DNA from: CAZHZT01 sp964537285
GTDB taxonomy: Bacteria > Bacteroidota > Bacteroidia > Chitinophagales > Saprospiraceae
Length of the DNA stretch: 29,388 nucleotides
Assembly: GCA_964537285.1 (NCBI GenBank)
Contig: CAZHZT010000070.1
Coordinates: forward strand, 1 to 29,388
Direction of reading: 5' to 3'
Shown piece after piece: positions 1-6,561 of this stretch. The translations under genes were made by a program, and so were the position numbers. How positions within the stretch are numbered: the first letter of the stretch is position 1; every line of letters starts with the position of its first letter. The notes under the pieces were generated by a model, which saw nothing but the letters and a program-made list of their open reading frames with translations, was not told where the DNA came from and made no database searches.

Positions 1-29
1 ACGCGGAAGTTGGTCTCTATACCTTATAA

Positions 30-75
30 CCCTGGGAGAACCCAGGGCTACGATCTGGCAGGCCTAACGGCCTGC
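30..75. repeat. two adjacent perfect 7-bp hairpins
   Basis: Two perfect inverted repeats with four-base loops stand 10 bases apart: CCCTGGG-agaa-CCCAGGG (30-47) and GCAGGCC-taac-GGCCTGC (58-75). They lie beyond the stop of the minus-strand OmpA-family gene, and no gene was recognised in the first 196 bases. Neither is followed by a clear T-run on either strand, so they look like a dispersed REP-type repeat rather than standard terminators. Function unknown. Confidence 0.55.
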
Positions 76-120
76 TTTAAGGATTTCCCAAATAAATTTC
101 GATCAAATGAAATCATCTCG

Positions 121-210
121 TAGCGAAGAAATAGTTCGCTGCTCCCGGGAGGAAACACCCTTTTGGGGAGGGGTTATTCCTATCAGAAGCAACGAACTAT
201 TTCTTCGTTA
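121..210. repeat. 23-bp inverted repeat overlapping the stop of the OmpA gene
   Basis: The arms 121-143 and 188-210 (core GAAGAAATAGTTCG) are inverted copies with two differences by eye, separated by 44 bases. The right arm contains the TAG stop (197-199) and the last codons of the minus-strand OmpA-family gene, so its transcript would end in a large stem. It could act as a terminator or 3' stabiliser. It may also be a repeat that inserted at the gene end. Confidence 0.55.
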
Positions 211-1837
211 TAATCACCTCTACCCTTCTATTCGCTTTGCGTCTATCTTCAGTAGAGTTATCATTTACGGGCTTGGTGGAGCCATAGCCAACGGTTTCCA
301 CCCGATTTTTATCGATGCCTTTTTCTTCCAAATAAGCTTTGATGGCCTCTGCTCTTTGTTCCGAAAGGAACTGCAAAGATTGTTCATCACCAATATTATC
401 GGTATGGCCCTCGATACGGATGTTTACGCTAGGATTTTCTTCAAGGAACAGGGCCAATTCATCCAGTACTTCAAAGGAATTGGTGAGAATTACCGGCTTG
501 GATTTTTCAAAGTAAATAGGTGGTAAACTGACTTTCATGCCTTCTTCCAGAGGCGTCAGATAGAGGATCGTTTCAAAATCCTCCAGGGGGACAAAGCTAT
601 TCGCAAAGTTAAGGATCTGTCCTTCGCTCATATAGCCTGTTCGCTCGGGGAATATCTTGATTCTACTTCCCTTAGGCACTTCCATATTGAAGGTACCGTC
701 TTCAGAAATGAACACATTCCGAACAATTGGATCATCCTCAGGGCCAGACACAATTTTTGCGCTCATCAATTCATTGGTAACCCGATTGATCACATATCCC
801 TTAACCGGAACCGTAATTGGATTAGGAGGCGATACCTGAACCCGATAAATATCGCTGGACCCCTCCCGGTCGGAAGAATAATAAAGCATGCCGGTAGCGG
901 CATTGAAGCAAGGATGTGTATCATCAAACTCCGAGTTGATCGGAGCGCGAAGGTGGAAAGGTTGAGTCCATCGCCGCCATGTTTCATCCAGGCGTTTTAT
1001 CATGTAAAGATCTTTACCTCCGAATGAGCCGGGGCGATCGGATGAAAAGTAAACCGTTTTGGAATCAGCGGAAAGATGAGGAGCGGTTTCATTGTAAGTA
1101 GTATTCACGCCCTGTCCCAGGCTGATTGGCGGGCCCCAGTTATTTCCTTCGCCTCTAATACTCACGTACAAATCTTTGGAACCGCGGGAATCATGGCGCG
1201 CCATAGAAAAAAGAATAAAACTACCATCTACACTCATGGTCATATTAACATCTGACTGCAGATTGTAGTAGCTTTGAATCGTAATCGGTTCAGGGAAAGA
1301 CCAGGTGCTGTCATTGAGTTTTTGCACCATGGAATAGCCATCCTTCATGCCTCCTTCCTCCGGAAACTGGTTCAACACTACCAGCGAACGACCAAAAGGC
1401 GTAACGGAACACACACTATTAGGAAGCGCGCTATTTAAGGGATAAGGCGGGTGAATCAGGTTCTCGGGAGTGCCATCTACGAGCTCACACACCCAAACAT
1501 CCTGATTGAAGGCCGAAGAATATACGGGCTTTTTAACCGTTTTCCCTCCGATTTCTTTATACACTCTCCCTAAATAGTCCAGGTAAATAACCTCATCCAG
1601 GGAATCGGTAACATTTTTACCCTTTTCGATCAAGGTCCGATTGAAATCGGGATCTCCGATACGCGTAAAATATAGCGTTTGAGCATCGCGGCTCAGCACC
1701 GGGGCCGTTTCATGATAAGGGGTATTGATCATTTCCGGCAATTTCTCCACTACCGTTGAGCCGGATTGGGCACTCAAGATTGAAAAGCTGCAAAAAAATA
1801 TTGCTGCAAAGCGTATCTTATTAAAGATATTATTCAT
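197..1837 (-). CDS. PD40 beta-propeller / OmpA-family envelope protein (PorE-like)
   Basis: 546-residue exported protein. Residues 1-24 form a signal peptide ending in SAQ. Residues about 40-340 carry repeated PD40-type strands (YFSSDRPGSFGGKDLYMIKR, LYYSSDREGSSDIYRV). Residues about 347-430 resemble a carboxypeptidase-regulatory domain (GYVINRVTNELMSAKI). Residues about 440-546 are an OmpA C-terminal peptidoglycan-binding domain with GHTDNIG followed by LSEQRAEAIKAYL. PorE of the type IX secretion system combines TPR, PD40, regulatory and OmpA domains; this protein has the last three but no TPR. A role linking the outer membrane to peptidoglycan is likely, but a link to type IX secretion is only inference because no por or gld gene is nearby. 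It is divergent from the MscS gene with 45 bases between starts, and the minus strand has a TATTTTTGC box 23 bases upstream. Confidence 0.88.
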   Translation of the reverse strand: MNNIFNKIRFAAIFFCSFSILSAQSGSTVVEKLPEMINTPYHETAPVLSRDAQTLYFTRIGDPDFNRTLIEKGKNVTDSLDEVIYLDYLGRVYKEIGGKTVKKPVYSSAFNQDVWVCELVDGTPENLIHPPYPLNSALPNSVCSVTPFGRSLVVLNQFPEEGGMKDGYSMVQKLNDSTWSFPEPITIQSYYNLQSDVNMTMSVDGSFILFSMARHDSRGSKDLYVSIRGEGNNWGPPISLGQGVNTTYNETAPHLSADSKTVYFSSDRPGSFGGKDLYMIKRLDETWRRWTQPFHLRAPINSEFDDTHPCFNAATGMLYYSSDREGSSDIYRVQVSPPNPITVPVKGYVINRVTNELMSAKIVSGPEDDPIVRNVFISEDGTFNMEVPKGSRIKIFPERTGYMSEGQILNFANSFVPLEDFETILYLTPLEEGMKVSLPPIYFEKSKPVILTNSFEVLDELALFLEENPSVNIRIEGHTDNIGDEQSLQFLSEQRAEAIKAYLEEKGIDKNRVETVGYGSTKPVNDNSTEDRRKANRRVEVIITKK

Positions 1838-1859
1838 TATTATTGATGTTTATAGAAGT

Positions 1860-1868
1860 GCAAAAATA
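1860..1868 (-). promoter_or_regulatory. candidate -7 box (TATTTTTGC) of the OmpA-family gene
   Basis: On the minus strand this reads TATTTTTGC, matching the Bacteroidota -7 consensus TAnnTTTG plus the favoured C. It lies 22 bases before the ATG at 1837, which would give a leader of roughly 15 bases. No convincing -33 TTTG was found at the expected spacing (which falls inside the MscS gene), so this is a moderate call. Confidence 0.4.
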
Positions 1869-1882
1869 AACAATTGTTTGAA

Positions 1883-3208
1883 ATGAACCTGAATGAAGTC
1901 CTTTTCAATATTGGCGAACGTTCTTTCACGATAGCGCAGGTGTTATATGCTTTAGCCAGCATGGCTTTGGTTATTATCACTTATTGGATACTCGTTCGGA
2001 AATTATTCAGGCAATTTTTAAAATTTATTGGTGAGGAGCCCGACAAGAGCCGGCGCATTCTCAATGCGGCCCGTATTTTATTTATACAGATCATTGTACT
2101 GGGTATTTTGTGGGGAGTCGAGCTCGATTACCTGATCTGGGAAAACGAAAATGTTGAAATCCGGATCAGCAGCTTTATTATTGCCATTTTGGTTTTGCAG
2201 CTCACCATTATATTTAACTGGATGGTATCCGGGCTAATCCGCTTTTATTATGCCCGATATCGGTTTAAGGATCAAGATGAGGACACCATCGCAGAAAGCC
2301 TTAAGGATCTGGAATATCCACGAACTTCCATTCGATTGATTTTTTACAGCATAGCGGGGATTTTAATACTTCAAGCCTTCCAAATCAATTACACTCTTTT
2401 TACCTATCAAAAAGGCGATATCAATGTTGACTTCCGCATTTCGAGTCTGTTTAGGGTAGTCATCATCCTCTTTGCGGCCCGCCTGGTGATTTGGATTTTG
2501 ACAGAGTTGATTTTACACGCTTATTATCGGCAAAAAAACATCAATGTAGGCGCACGCTACGCGGCCAATCAGTTGCTCACCTATGTATTGTATGTAGTAG
2601 CCATCTTATACGCCATGGAAAGCCTTGGCATACAGATGACCGTCATCTGGGGTGGTGCCGCTGCCTTGTTGGTGGGTGTGGGTTTAGGATTACAACAAAC
2701 CTTCAACGATCTTATTTCGGGCATTATCATTTTGTTTGAGCGCACCGTAGAAGTGGGCGATATTGTAGAGCTCGACACCTTGGTGGGCAAGGTAAAACGC
2801 ATTGGCTTGCGCACCTCCCTGGTAGAAACCCGGGAAAACATTACTGTGGTGGTTCCCAACTCCAAGCTCATCAATGAAACCGTGATCAATTGGAGCCATA
2901 TGGGGCATAAGGCCCGCTTCAAAGTATCGGTAGGCGTAGCTTATGGCTCAGACACAGAGCTGGTGAAACGTTTATTATTAGAATGCGCTCAAAGTGCGAA
3001 AAAAGTGGCGACCTTCCCCACTCCTTTCGTGCGCTTTGTTGACTTTGGGAATTCTTCCCTTGACTTTGAGATCCTTTTCTGGTCGAATGAATTAATGCGC
3101 ATTGAGGATGTGCAGAGTGAAATCCGCTTTAAGATTGATCAGGCTTTTAGGGAGCATGGGGTGACGATTCCGTTCCCACAGCGGGATGTGTGGATGAGGG
3201 ATCACTGA
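1883..3208 (+). CDS. MscS-family mechanosensitive ion channel
   Basis: 441 residues from the ATG at 1883; an in-frame TTG at 1874 would add three residues but is less likely. Hydrophobic segments fill the first two thirds (for example VLYALASMALVIITYWIL and ILFIQIIVLGILWGV). They are followed by the glycine/alanine-rich pore helix GGAAALLVGVGLGLQQTF, then NDLISGIIILFERTVEVGD, which opens the MscS beta domain, and VVVPNSKLINETVINWS. The C-terminal alpha/beta region covers roughly the last 100 residues. The family opens under membrane tension and releases osmolytes on hypo-osmotic shock; the pore and beta-domain motifs make the assignment firm. The TGA stop lies inside a dispersed repeat (GATCACTGATTACGCGGA), so the last codons may be shaped by that element. 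The gene appears monocistronic. Confidence 0.93.
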   Translation: MNLNEVLFNIGERSFTIAQVLYALASMALVIITYWILVRKLFRQFLKFIGEEPDKSRRILNAARILFIQIIVLGILWGVELDYLIWENENVEIRISSFIIAILVLQLTIIFNWMVSGLIRFYYARYRFKDQDEDTIAESLKDLEYPRTSIRLIFYSIAGILILQAFQINYTLFTYQKGDINVDFRISSLFRVVIILFAARLVIWILTELILHAYYRQKNINVGARYAANQLLTYVLYVVAILYAMESLGIQMTVIWGGAAALLVGVGLGLQQTFNDLISGIIILFERTVEVGDIVELDTLVGKVKRIGLRTSLVETRENITVVVPNSKLINETVINWSHMGHKARFKVSVGVAYGSDTELVKRLLLECAQSAKKVATFPTPFVRFVDFGNSSLDFEILFWSNELMRIEDVQSEIRFKIDQAFREHGVTIPFPQRDVWMRDH

Positions 3209-3366
3209 TTACGCGGATGGCGCGGATAATTTGGAGCTGCGCTCCAAGGGAGGTGATTTTTTGTCGGCCTGCGGCCGAATGTGCTTAGCTCGTGAGGATT
3301 TGTAATCCGAACCAGCTCACCGAACCAGCTCGCCGAACCAGCTCGTGAGGATTTGCAATCCGAACA
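3200..3366. repeat. REP-like half element, small palindromes and tandem 13-mers
   Basis: The gap between the MscS gene and cinA is mostly repeats. GATCACTGATTACGCGGA at 3200-3217 matches the left arm of the 8736-8891 foldback; its TGA is the MscS stop. Small palindromes follow: GGAGCtgcGCTCC and TCGGCCtgCGGCCGA. Three 13-base units beginning CGAACCAGCTC occupy 3308-3346, flanked by two copies of GCTCGTGAGGATTTG (3287 and 3341), each containing a GGATT-tgt/tgc-AATCC hairpin. From 3367 to the cinA start nothing more was recognised. Confidence 0.65.
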
Positions 3367-3492
3367 ACATTTACAGGCACAACAATTTGAACAAATCCCC
3401 CCTTTCCACATTTCACCTTATGTGCTTTTTTAACTACTTAGCTCCAACATTCAAATGATCATTAATTTCAGATAGACCAAACACTATCCAAC

Positions 3493-4743
3493 ATGCACGC
3501 AACCATCATTACCGTCGGCGACGAAATCCTCATCGGGCAAATTATCGATACCAATTCTGCCTGGATTGGAGAAAAACTCAACCTGCTTGGCATTTCTATC
3601 AGAAAGATCATTTCCGTTGGTGATGATAGGGAAGATATCAAAGCGGCCCTGAAAGATGGCTTCGAAAATTCGGAAATCGTTCTTATGACGGGTGGGCTGG
3701 GGCCCACCAAAGACGATATCACCAAGCAATGCATAGCCGACTTCCTCCATGTCGACCTGGAATTCTCCGAACCTACCTGGGATCGCATCCGCCGCTTTTT
3801 TGAGCGCCTGGAACGCAAAACGACCGAAGCGCATCGCCAGCAGTGTTATATGCCTAAGAGTGCTGAGCTGCTGGAGAACAAAATGGGGACAGCCCCCGGC
3901 ATGTGGTTTGAAAAAAATGGTGTGATCCTTATTTCTATGCCTGGCGTGCCCTATGAGATGAAGTACTTAATGGAAAATGAGATCCTCCCCAGACTGCAAA
4001 AGCGATTCAACGCTTTTTCTATACTGCATCGAACCATCCTTACAGTCGGGCAGGGAGAGTCTCGAATTGCCGAGATGATCCGTGACTTTGAAGATAATTT
4101 ACCGGCTTTTGTCAAGCTTGCTTACCTTCCCAACTTAGGAAGGGTTCGCCTTCGTCTTAGCGCTCAGGGTAATGATAAGCATGAGCTGGAAAGCGTATTG
4201 CTTGAAAAGGGAAACGAGTTGAAGGCCTTGCTTCCCGAATATGTCTACGGGGAAGAAAAAGATCAATTGGAGGAAATTGTAGGTAAAATGCTGTTGGAGC
4301 GCAACCTCCAATTGGCTACTGCCGAAAGTTGTACAGGTGGATACATCGCTCATCAAATCACTTCTGTGCCAGGCTCTTCGGCTTATTTTCAGGGAAGCGT
4401 GGTTTCTTACGCCAATGCCGTTAAGCAAGATATGCTTGGTGTAAAAGAAACTACACTTATCGAACACGGTGCCGTAAGCGAAGCCACTGTCAAGGAAATG
4501 GTGCAGGGCGTGTTAAAAGTCATCCCCGCAGATATTGGTATTGCGGTTTCGGGCATTGCCGGCCCGGGCGGTGGCACGCCCGAAAAGCCTGTTGGCACCG
4601 TTTGGATGGCCGTTGGCAATAAAGACAAAATCGAAACCCAAAAATGGCAATTGGGCAAGGACCGTTTGTTAAATATAAAATATACAGGCACCCAAGCCCT
4701 CAACATGCTACGAAAATTTTTGTTAGCCAATTATAAAGATTAA
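3493..4743 (+). CDS. CinA-family nicotinamide-nucleotide amidohydrolase / CinA-like protein
   Basis: 416 residues, the usual length for full CinA. Residues 1 to about 170 are a MoCF-type (molybdopterin-binding) domain, opening with TIITVGDEILIGQIIDTNSA and containing MTGGLGPTKDDITK. Residues about 255-416 are the C-terminal CinA domain with ATAESCTGGYIAHQI, GSVVSYANAVKQDMLGV and VSGIAGPGGGTPEKPVGTVW. In characterised members the C-terminal domain deamidates nicotinamide mononucleotide (pyridine nucleotide salvage), and the N-terminal domain can have ADP-ribose pyrophosphatase activity. A specific competence role cannot be inferred here. The ATG is unambiguous. It lies 126 bases upstream of the E2 gene on the same strand. 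All expected blocks are intact. Confidence 0.95.
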   Translation: MHATIITVGDEILIGQIIDTNSAWIGEKLNLLGISIRKIISVGDDREDIKAALKDGFENSEIVLMTGGLGPTKDDITKQCIADFLHVDLEFSEPTWDRIRRFFERLERKTTEAHRQQCYMPKSAELLENKMGTAPGMWFEKNGVILISMPGVPYEMKYLMENEILPRLQKRFNAFSILHRTILTVGQGESRIAEMIRDFEDNLPAFVKLAYLPNLGRVRLRLSAQGNDKHELESVLLEKGNELKALLPEYVYGEEKDQLEEIVGKMLLERNLQLATAESCTGGYIAHQITSVPGSSAYFQGSVVSYANAVKQDMLGVKETTLIEHGAVSEATVKEMVQGVLKVIPADIGIAVSGIAGPGGGTPEKPVGTVWMAVGNKDKIETQKWQLGKDRLLNIKYTGTQALNMLRKFLLANYKD

Positions 4744-4869
4744 ATTTGCCAAATATTATTGGGTGGAAGAAAAAAGAAACGATGAAGGGGAAAGGGTGAA
4801 AACTCTGTCCTTACCATCTGGCCTTTCACCCCAAGAAATTTAACCAAAAATTTAAAACAAGAAAAGTAT

Positions 4870-6213
4870 ATGGCGCACGAACTGATTATGCCTAAAATGG
4901 GCGAAAGTATTATGGAGGCCACCATCCTCCGCTGGGTAAAACAGGAAGGAGACACCGTGGAACTGGATGAAACCATTCTGGAAATTGCTACCGATAAAGT
5001 AGATTCCGAAGTCCCTTCTCCGGTAGCCGGAAAAATCGCCAAAATTTTATTCAAGGAAGATGATGTGGTAGAAATCGGAAAAGTGATCGCACTTATCGAA
5101 ACAGAGGCAGGTGAAAGCATTTCTGCTCCTTCAGCTCCGGCTCCGGAGGCCCAACCAGCTATCAATGGTCAAACCAATGCTGCTAAAACAGAAACCGCTC
5201 CGGCACAACAATCAGCAACAACTGATGTAGCAGAACCTATTCCTACGCATTCTGATTCCAACGGCGGTCGCTTTTATTCTCCGCTCGTACGCACTATTGC
5301 TCAAAAAGAAAACATCGGCTTACAAGAACTGGAAAGTATTTCCGGAACAGGTATGCACGGTCGGGTAACCAAAAAAGACATTCTGGTTTACCTTGAAAAT
5401 CGCACCGCTCAACCTGCAGTCGTTAAAGCTCCTGCAACGGCTAAATCAACAAGCCCTCAAGCAACTACTGCTGCTCAACCAGCTTCCACTGCTTCCTATG
5501 GCGATGATGTGGAAATCATCGAAATGGATCGGATGCGCCGCCTTATCGCCGATCACATGGTGATGTCGAAAAATACTTCTCCACACGTTACTTCTTATGT
5601 TGAAGTGGATGTAACCAATATCGTAAATTGGCGGAACAGTATTAAAAAAGGTTTCCAGGAGCGCCATGGAGAGAAAATTACCTTTACGCCAATCTTCATT
5701 GAAGCTATAGCAAAAGCTATTCATGATTTTCCTTTGATCAATATTTCTGTAGAGGGTACTAAGATAATCCGCAAGAAAAATATCAATATCGGTATGGCAG
5801 CAGCACTGCCTTCCGGGAACCTGATCGTTCCAGTCATCAAAAATGCTGACCACCTCAGTTTACTGGGCTTGACGAAAGCGGTGAATGATTTGGCTAAGCG
5901 CGCTCGCTCCAATAAATTGAAACCCGAAGAGATCCAGGATGGTACGTTCACGCTTACAAATGTAGGTACTTTCGGAAATGTAATGGGCACACCGATCATT
6001 AATCAGCCTCAGGTGGCTATTATGGCTGCTGGTGCTATACGCAAAAAACCGGCGGTTGTAGAAACAGAGTTTGGTGACCTTATTGCCGTAAGACATATGA
6101 TGTATCTTTCGCTTTCTTATGATCATCGCGTGGTGGATGGTGCTCTGGGTGGCTCCTTCTTACGCAAAGTAGGGGATTATCTGGAAGCATTTGATACAAA
6201 CACAAACATATAA
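4870..6213 (+). CDS. 2-oxo acid dehydrogenase dihydrolipoamide acyltransferase (E2)
   Basis: 447 residues with the classic E2 order. A lipoyl domain occupies about 2-77, with the lipoylated lysine K43 in ATDKVDS. A proline/alanine/threonine-rich linker follows. The E3/E1-binding domain is at about 134-176 (FYSPLVRTIAQKENIGLQEL), then a second PA-rich linker. The catalytic acyltransferase domain covers about 212-447 and carries the active-site signature DHRVVDG (H419, D423). E2 transfers the acyl group from E1 to CoA and forms the complex core. The sequence alone does not separate branched-chain, 2-oxoglutarate or pyruvate substrates; a single lipoyl domain and the solitary setting (no E1/E3 nearby) fit the branched-chain/2-oxoglutarate-like forms common in Bacteroidota. 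The C-terminus ends FDTNTNI. A near-identical copy of the last ~75 bases is repeated downstream, and its version would end FDTNI, so this tail has been rearranged. Confidence 0.93.
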   Translation: MAHELIMPKMGESIMEATILRWVKQEGDTVELDETILEIATDKVDSEVPSPVAGKIAKILFKEDDVVEIGKVIALIETEAGESISAPSAPAPEAQPAINGQTNAAKTETAPAQQSATTDVAEPIPTHSDSNGGRFYSPLVRTIAQKENIGLQELESISGTGMHGRVTKKDILVYLENRTAQPAVVKAPATAKSTSPQATTAAQPASTASYGDDVEIIEMDRMRRLIADHMVMSKNTSPHVTSYVEVDVTNIVNWRNSIKKGFQERHGEKITFTPIFIEAIAKAIHDFPLINISVEGTKIIRKKNINIGMAAALPSGNLIVPVIKNADHLSLLGLTKAVNDLAKRARSNKLKPEEIQDGTFTLTNVGTFGNVMGTPIINQPQVAIMAAGAIRKKPAVVETEFGDLIAVRHMMYLSLSYDHRVVDGALGGSFLRKVGDYLEAFDTNTNI

Positions 6214-6430
6214 CCACAATTGACCACGATTGACTCTGGATTAGCCAGGATTGACCAGGATTGACCAAGATTGACCAAGATTGACCAGGATTAAATGGTA
6301 TTTTAATGGTGCTCTGGGTAGCTCCTTCTTACGCAAAGTAGAGGATTACCTGGAAGCATTTGATACAAACATATAAACAAGATTGACTCTGGATTAGCCA
6401 GGATTGGCCAGGATTAACGGGTATTTTAAT
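6137..6430. repeat. imperfect tandem duplication of the E2 gene 3' end
   Basis: The segment starting at 6137 (ATGGTGCTCTGGGT, inside the E2 reading frame) recurs from 6306. Copy 1 (6137-6305) carries the last ~25 codons, the stop and a GATTGACC array ending ATTTTAAT. Copy 2 (6306 to about 6430) repeats these in the same order, with a few substitutions, a shorter coding tail and a shorter array. The coding part of copy 2 has no start or catalytic domain and is a gene remnant. The order and shared ends indicate a single ~169-bp tandem duplication followed by divergence. Confidence 0.85.
6214..6294. repeat. 10-bp tandem array (AGGATTGACC)
   Basis: Immediately after the E2 stop, units close to AGGATTGACC repeat at about 10-base spacing: four clear units (AGGATTGACC twice, AAGATTGACC twice) with degenerate units on both sides. 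A shorter form follows in the duplicated segment (about 6375-6421). A reverse-complement relative is at 6512-6549, just before the next gene. The 10-base period would place units on one face of the helix. Function unknown; no gene overlaps it. Confidence 0.75.
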
Positions 6431-6511
6431 GATTATTCATTTTCTTGCGATTCTTGCTGTGTAAAGTTGAGCCCTGATTTCCAAAGCAAGTATTGCTGAT
6501 TGCATTTAATC

Positions 6512-6549
6512 GCGGTAATCCCGGCTAATCCAAAGTCAATCCTGGTCAA
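6512..6549. repeat. inverted copy of the GATTGACC / GGATTAGCC repeat
   Basis: On the minus strand this reads TTGACCAGGATTGAC then GGATTAGCCGGGATTA, the same words as the forward array after the E2 gene. It ends about 12 bases before the ATG of the 723-residue gene. With 6214-6421 it can form a long stem spanning most of the 348-base gap between the two genes. Confidence 0.65.
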
Positions 6550-6561
6550 AATAAGGTAGTA

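Noticed and set aside
107..526. 139-codon plus-strand frame over the OmpA gene end
   Set aside because: It is antisense to the OmpA C-terminal domain, which has clear family motifs; the frame has no recognisable protein features.
1874..1882. TTG start for the MscS gene
   Set aside because: An ATG three codons downstream (1883) is more likely and loses no domain.
3308..3346. CRISPR-like direct repeats
   Set aside because: 13-base units are contiguous with no spacers, and no cas gene is present.
6214..6294. CRISPR or coding repeat for the 10-bp array
   Set aside because: Units are only 10 bases with no spacers, and the array follows the E2 stop with no open frame of interest.
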